Of a DNA stretch of 64,000 nt, positions 61,659-64,000 are shown one piece after another. The notes under the pieces were generated by a model that was not told the DNA's origin, made no database searches, and saw only the letters and a program-made list of their open reading frames with translations. The number at the start of each line of letters is the position of its first letter. The stretch's first letter is position 1. Source of the stretch: Amycolatopsis nalaikhensis (lineage in GTDB: Bacteria; Actinomycetota; Actinomycetes; Mycobacteriales; Pseudonocardiaceae); the NCBI RefSeq assembly GCF_030264295.1, contig NZ_CP127173.1:10175501-10239500 (forward strand), in the 5' to 3' direction. The translations under genes were made by a program, and so were the position numbers.

Positions 61659-62456
61659 ATGATCTCGGAAAGCCGTTGCCCGGTGGAGGACGGTGAGCTC
61701 CTCGTCCGCCGCGGCGGGGAGGGGCCGGCGCTGCTGCTGATCGCCGGCGGTACCGGGGCGGGTGACTCCTACCGCGCACTCGCGAAGCAGCTGTACGCGG
61801 ACTACACCGTGATCACCTACGACCGCCGCGGGCACTTCGGCAGCACCGACACCACCACCGGCCCCGTCCCGGTTTCCCGCCAGGCCGACGACGCGCTGGC
61901 CGTGCTGGAGCACGCGGGCACCGGACCGGCGGCGGTGTTCGGCTCGAGCGCGGGCGCCTTGATCGGCCTCGACCTGGTGGCCCGCCACCCCCGGAGCGTG
62001 ACGACGCTGGTCGCCCACGAGCCCCCGGCGGTCCACCTGATGCCGGACGCGGGCGGCTGGCTCGAAGCGGCCGCGGAACAGGTGCGGCTGGCCCGCTCCG
62101 GCGAGCTGATGACCGCGGTGACGCGCTTCGCCGACGCGATCGCGGGCGCGGCCCTGCCCGACCTGCCCAACATCCGCCTCCCCCACGAGGCCGACTGGAT
62201 CCGGCTGTTCGACCGCGAGCTGACCGAGTTCTTCGACTACCTGCCCGATCTGCGGGCGCTGCGGAAGGCCAGTACGGAGATCTTCCCCGTGGCGGGGGAA
62301 GGGAGTCGCGGGCACTACCACTACCAGCCCGCGAAGATCCTGGCCTTGGAGCTGGGGTTGCCGTTCACCGAGATGCCGGGGGCGCATCTGGCTCCGCAGC
62401 GGAACCCGGGGAAGTTCGCGGCCGCGTTGAAAGACCTCCTCAACCCGGAGCTCTGA
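61659..62456 (+). CDS. Alpha/beta hydrolase
   Basis: 265 residues. Alpha/beta-hydrolase fold: oxyanion region LLLIAGGTGAGDSYR, ITYDRRGHFGSTDTT, nucleophile Ser in AVFGSSAGALIGLDL, acidic residue likely in the SRGHYHYQPAK region's neighbourhood and His in EMPGAHLAPQRNPGKF. Substrate unknown; esterase, peroxidase-like or lactonase activity are all possible. ATG 61659; single gene. Confidence 0.88.
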   Translation: MISESRCPVEDGELLVRRGGEGPALLLIAGGTGAGDSYRALAKQLYADYTVITYDRRGHFGSTDTTTGPVPVSRQADDALAVLEHAGTGPAAVFGSSAGALIGLDLVARHPRSVTTLVAHEPPAVHLMPDAGGWLEAAAEQVRLARSGELMTAVTRFADAIAGAALPDLPNIRLPHEADWIRLFDRELTEFFDYLPDLRALRKASTEIFPVAGEGSRGHYHYQPAKILALELGLPFTEMPGAHLAPQRNPGKFAAALKDLLNPEL

Positions 62457-62628
62457 GCCGGAAAGGCCAAAAAGCAGACAGACTCGCGACAGATTCTGTC
62501 CACCTTCCCCGCTATTCCAACAAATCGGCCACAGCTCAATCCACAATCGGCACCCGCGCGTCGGTGATCGATTCGCGCACGTATGCTCGCGGCCCGGCGG
62601 ATCAGTGACCGAGGGTGGAGGATCGCCG

Positions 62629-62930
62629 ATGACCGAGACCGAGTTGTCCCGTGCCGTGGTGGCCGTGCTGGCGCACTACTTGCAACGGCGCGCCGAAGCC
62701 GGCCAGGCCGCTTTCGACGCACCCTTGGAAGGGTTGCTCGCCCAGGTTCACGCGCGCTTTTCCGAGCCCTTTCTCGAGGAAGTGTTCGTGCGGTTCACCA
62801 CCGCCCGTCGGGGCCGGTCGAAACGGACGCGATGCGGCTCTACCTCGGCCAGGAAATAGCCAAGGACGGCGACTTCGCCCGGCAGCTGCGGTCCGCGCTC
62901 GGCGGACGGAAGGCGGGCAAGGTGAAAGAC
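62629..62930 (+). pseudogene. Remnant of a small helical protein gene, frameshifted and cut by IS110
   Basis: Starts at ATG 62629 with GGAGGATCGCC upstream: MTETELSRAVVAVLAHYLQR, then FSEPFLEEVFVRFTTA. After a missing base near 62803-62810 the sense continues one frame back as PSGPVETDAMRLYLGQEIAKDG and FARQLRSALGGRKAGKVK, up to the insertion element. A helical N-terminus followed by a FARQLRSALGG-type block recalls short actinobacterial proteins that end in amyloid-like signalling motifs, but the decisive tail is gone, so this is speculation. Gene product unknown. Confidence 0.65.
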
Positions 62931-64000
62931 ATCCCAGGAGCTTGTAATGTCAAGCTGCAACATTCTCGGCGTGATGCGACCAGGCGGTCGTCTCGTCGTA
63001 GCGGGTGCCGGTTTTGAGGCAGCCGTGCAGGATGCCGACGAGCCGGTTGGCCAGTTGGCGCAGGGCGGCGTTGTGCCCGGCTCCTCGGGTGCGTTGCCGG
63101 TCGTAGTAGGCCCGTGCGCCGGGCGAGGCTTTGAGCGCGGCGAACGCCTGGGCCATCAGCGCGTCGATCAGCCGGTCGTTGTGGACGAACCGGGCCAGGG
63201 CGACCTTTTTCTTGCCCGACGCGCGGGTGATCGGGGAGGTGCCGGCGTAGTTCTTGCGGGCTTTGGCGGTGGCGTAGCGGTGCGGGTCGTCCCCGAACTC
63301 GGCGAGCACCCGGGCGCCGAGCACCGCTCCCAGCCCGGGCTGGGAGGCGATGATCTCAACGGCCGGGTGCTGCCCAAAATGGGTCTCCACCTGCCCCTGC
63401 AAGGTCTTGACCTGAGTGTTGAGTGTGGTCAGGACCGCGATCAGTGCCTGGACCGAGGCGGCGTAGGCCTCCGCCACGATCTCGGGCTGGCCGAGGTGCT
63501 CGGACCGCAGCGCGGCCTGCACCGCCGCAGCTTTCTCCGCGATGTTCTTGCGGCGCGCGCGTTTCAGCGCGCCACTGATCTGGGCGATCGTCAGCCGGGC
63601 GGCCCGCGCCGGGGTCGGGGCCTTGGCCAGCAGTTCCAGGGTGTCGGCGGCGTCGAGGTCCTCGAACGCGACGAGCGCGGCCGGGAAGTAGTCGAGCAGC
63701 GCGTGCCGAAGCCGCTGGGTGTGCCGGGTCCGCTCCCAGACCATCGTCTTGTGAACGCGGGCCAGGACCTTGACCGCATCGGCGGTGGGGCTGTCCCCGG
63801 CGATCGGCCGCAGCTCGTGGGAGTGGGTGCGGGCCATATCCGCCAGCACGTGCGCGTCCCCGGCGTCGCTTTTGGCTCCCGACACCCCGAGCCGGTCCCG
63901 GAACCTGGCCGCCTGCAACGGGTTGACCGCCAGCACCGTGTAGCCGGCCGCGACCAGCGCGGCCACCCACGGGCCCCGGTCGGACTCGATCCCGACCAGC
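62930..64000 (-). mobile_element. IS110-family insertion sequence, partial (right edge of window)
   Basis: The short end of the element appears to begin near 62930, just after the broken host gene (reading GACATCCCAGGAGC inward), about 20 bp from the transposase stop. The other end, which in IS110 elements carries the long non-coding segment before the transposase, is beyond the window. Exact boundary is an estimate. Confidence 0.75.
62950..64000 (-). CDS. IS110-family DEDD transposase, N-terminus outside window
   Basis: Open from the right edge to the stop at 62950 (350 codons). DEDD RuvC-like part: LVGIESDRGPWV, YTVLAVNPLQAARFRD, SGAKSDAGDAHVLADMARTH. A long coiled middle (about 100-210) links to the Transposase_20 C-terminal domain: EIIASQPGLGAVLGARVLAEFG, YAGTSPITRASGKKKVALARFVHNDRL. 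IS110 recombinases insert without terminal inverted repeats and, in characterised members, use an element-encoded bridge RNA. Missing residues include the first catalytic Asp region. Confidence 0.93.
   Translation of the reverse strand, partial: LVGIESDRGPWVAALVAAGYTVLAVNPLQAARFRDRLGVSGAKSDAGDAHVLADMARTHSHELRPIAGDSPTADAVKVLARVHKTMVWERTRHTQRLRHALLDYFPAALVAFEDLDAADTLELLAKAPTPARAARLTIAQISGALKRARRKNIAEKAAAVQAALRSEHLGQPEIVAEAYAASVQALIAVLTTLNTQVKTLQGQVETHFGQHPAVEIIASQPGLGAVLGARVLAEFGDDPHRYATAKARKNYAGTSPITRASGKKKVALARFVHNDRLIDALMAQAFAALKASPGARAYYDRQRTRGAGHNAALRQLANRLVGILHGCLKTGTRYDETTAWSHHAENVAA

Overview
The window reads as chromosome of a high-GC actinomycete, most likely an Amycolatopsis-like member of the Pseudonocardiaceae. 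This is inferred from the strong G/C third-codon bias, frequent GTG starts, 4-bp ATGA/GTGA gene overlaps, small actinobacterial families (DUF7455, DUF3039, DUF3099) and mycobacterial-type sterol genes. No rRNA, tRNA, CRISPR array or large biosynthetic cluster was found. One IS110-family element is cut by the right edge.

Layout. 1-8.7 kb (minus): small membrane proteins, malQ, then treX-treY-treZ joined by ATGA overlaps, the route from alpha-glucan to trehalose; treZ runs off the left edge. 8.8-15.9 kb: a NarL-type two-component pair, an amino-acid permease, a C39-like hypothetical protein, a glutamine synthetase broken by two frameshifts, an EamA exporter and a small DUF7455 protein. 16.2-21.1 kb (minus): a xylose-type ABC operon (xylF-xylG-xylH) followed by a frameshifted ROK regulator, with a perfect palindromic operator and a candidate promoter before xylF. 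21.4-47.3 kb: housekeeping and accessory genes, including an SF2 helicase, YihY, an RND transporter, Spo0M, psuG/psuK, an M20 hydrolase, a methyltransferase, dtd, a group-2 sigma factor, class I fumarase, an MFS exporter, three lipoproteins, a GntR/permease pair and a trypsin.

47.4-60.4 kb holds the most coherent biology: a sterol side-chain catabolism locus. It contains FadD19-, EchA19-, DUF35/OB-fold (Rv3521)-, Ltp4-, Ltp3-, CYP125- and FadA5-like genes, in an order recalling the M. tuberculosis KstR regulon. Six 14-bp palindromes matching the KstR consensus TnnAACnnGTTnnA at 13 or 14 positions sit at its three control regions. Ltp3/Ltp4 and FadD19 are known in rhodococci for C-24-branched (plant) sterols, so phytosterol use is a reasonable inference. 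The locus also carries an Rv1533-like flavoprotein behind fadD19 and a small helical membrane protein of unknown role.

Beyond genes, the window is rich in short palindromic DNA: three 85-bp modular repeats built from shuffled words, a palindrome made of two palindromes, convergent-gene hairpins sharing the same arm word, and at least six perfect copies of TCCACWGTGGA lying in different reading frames and between genes. These are the best candidates for undescribed elements.
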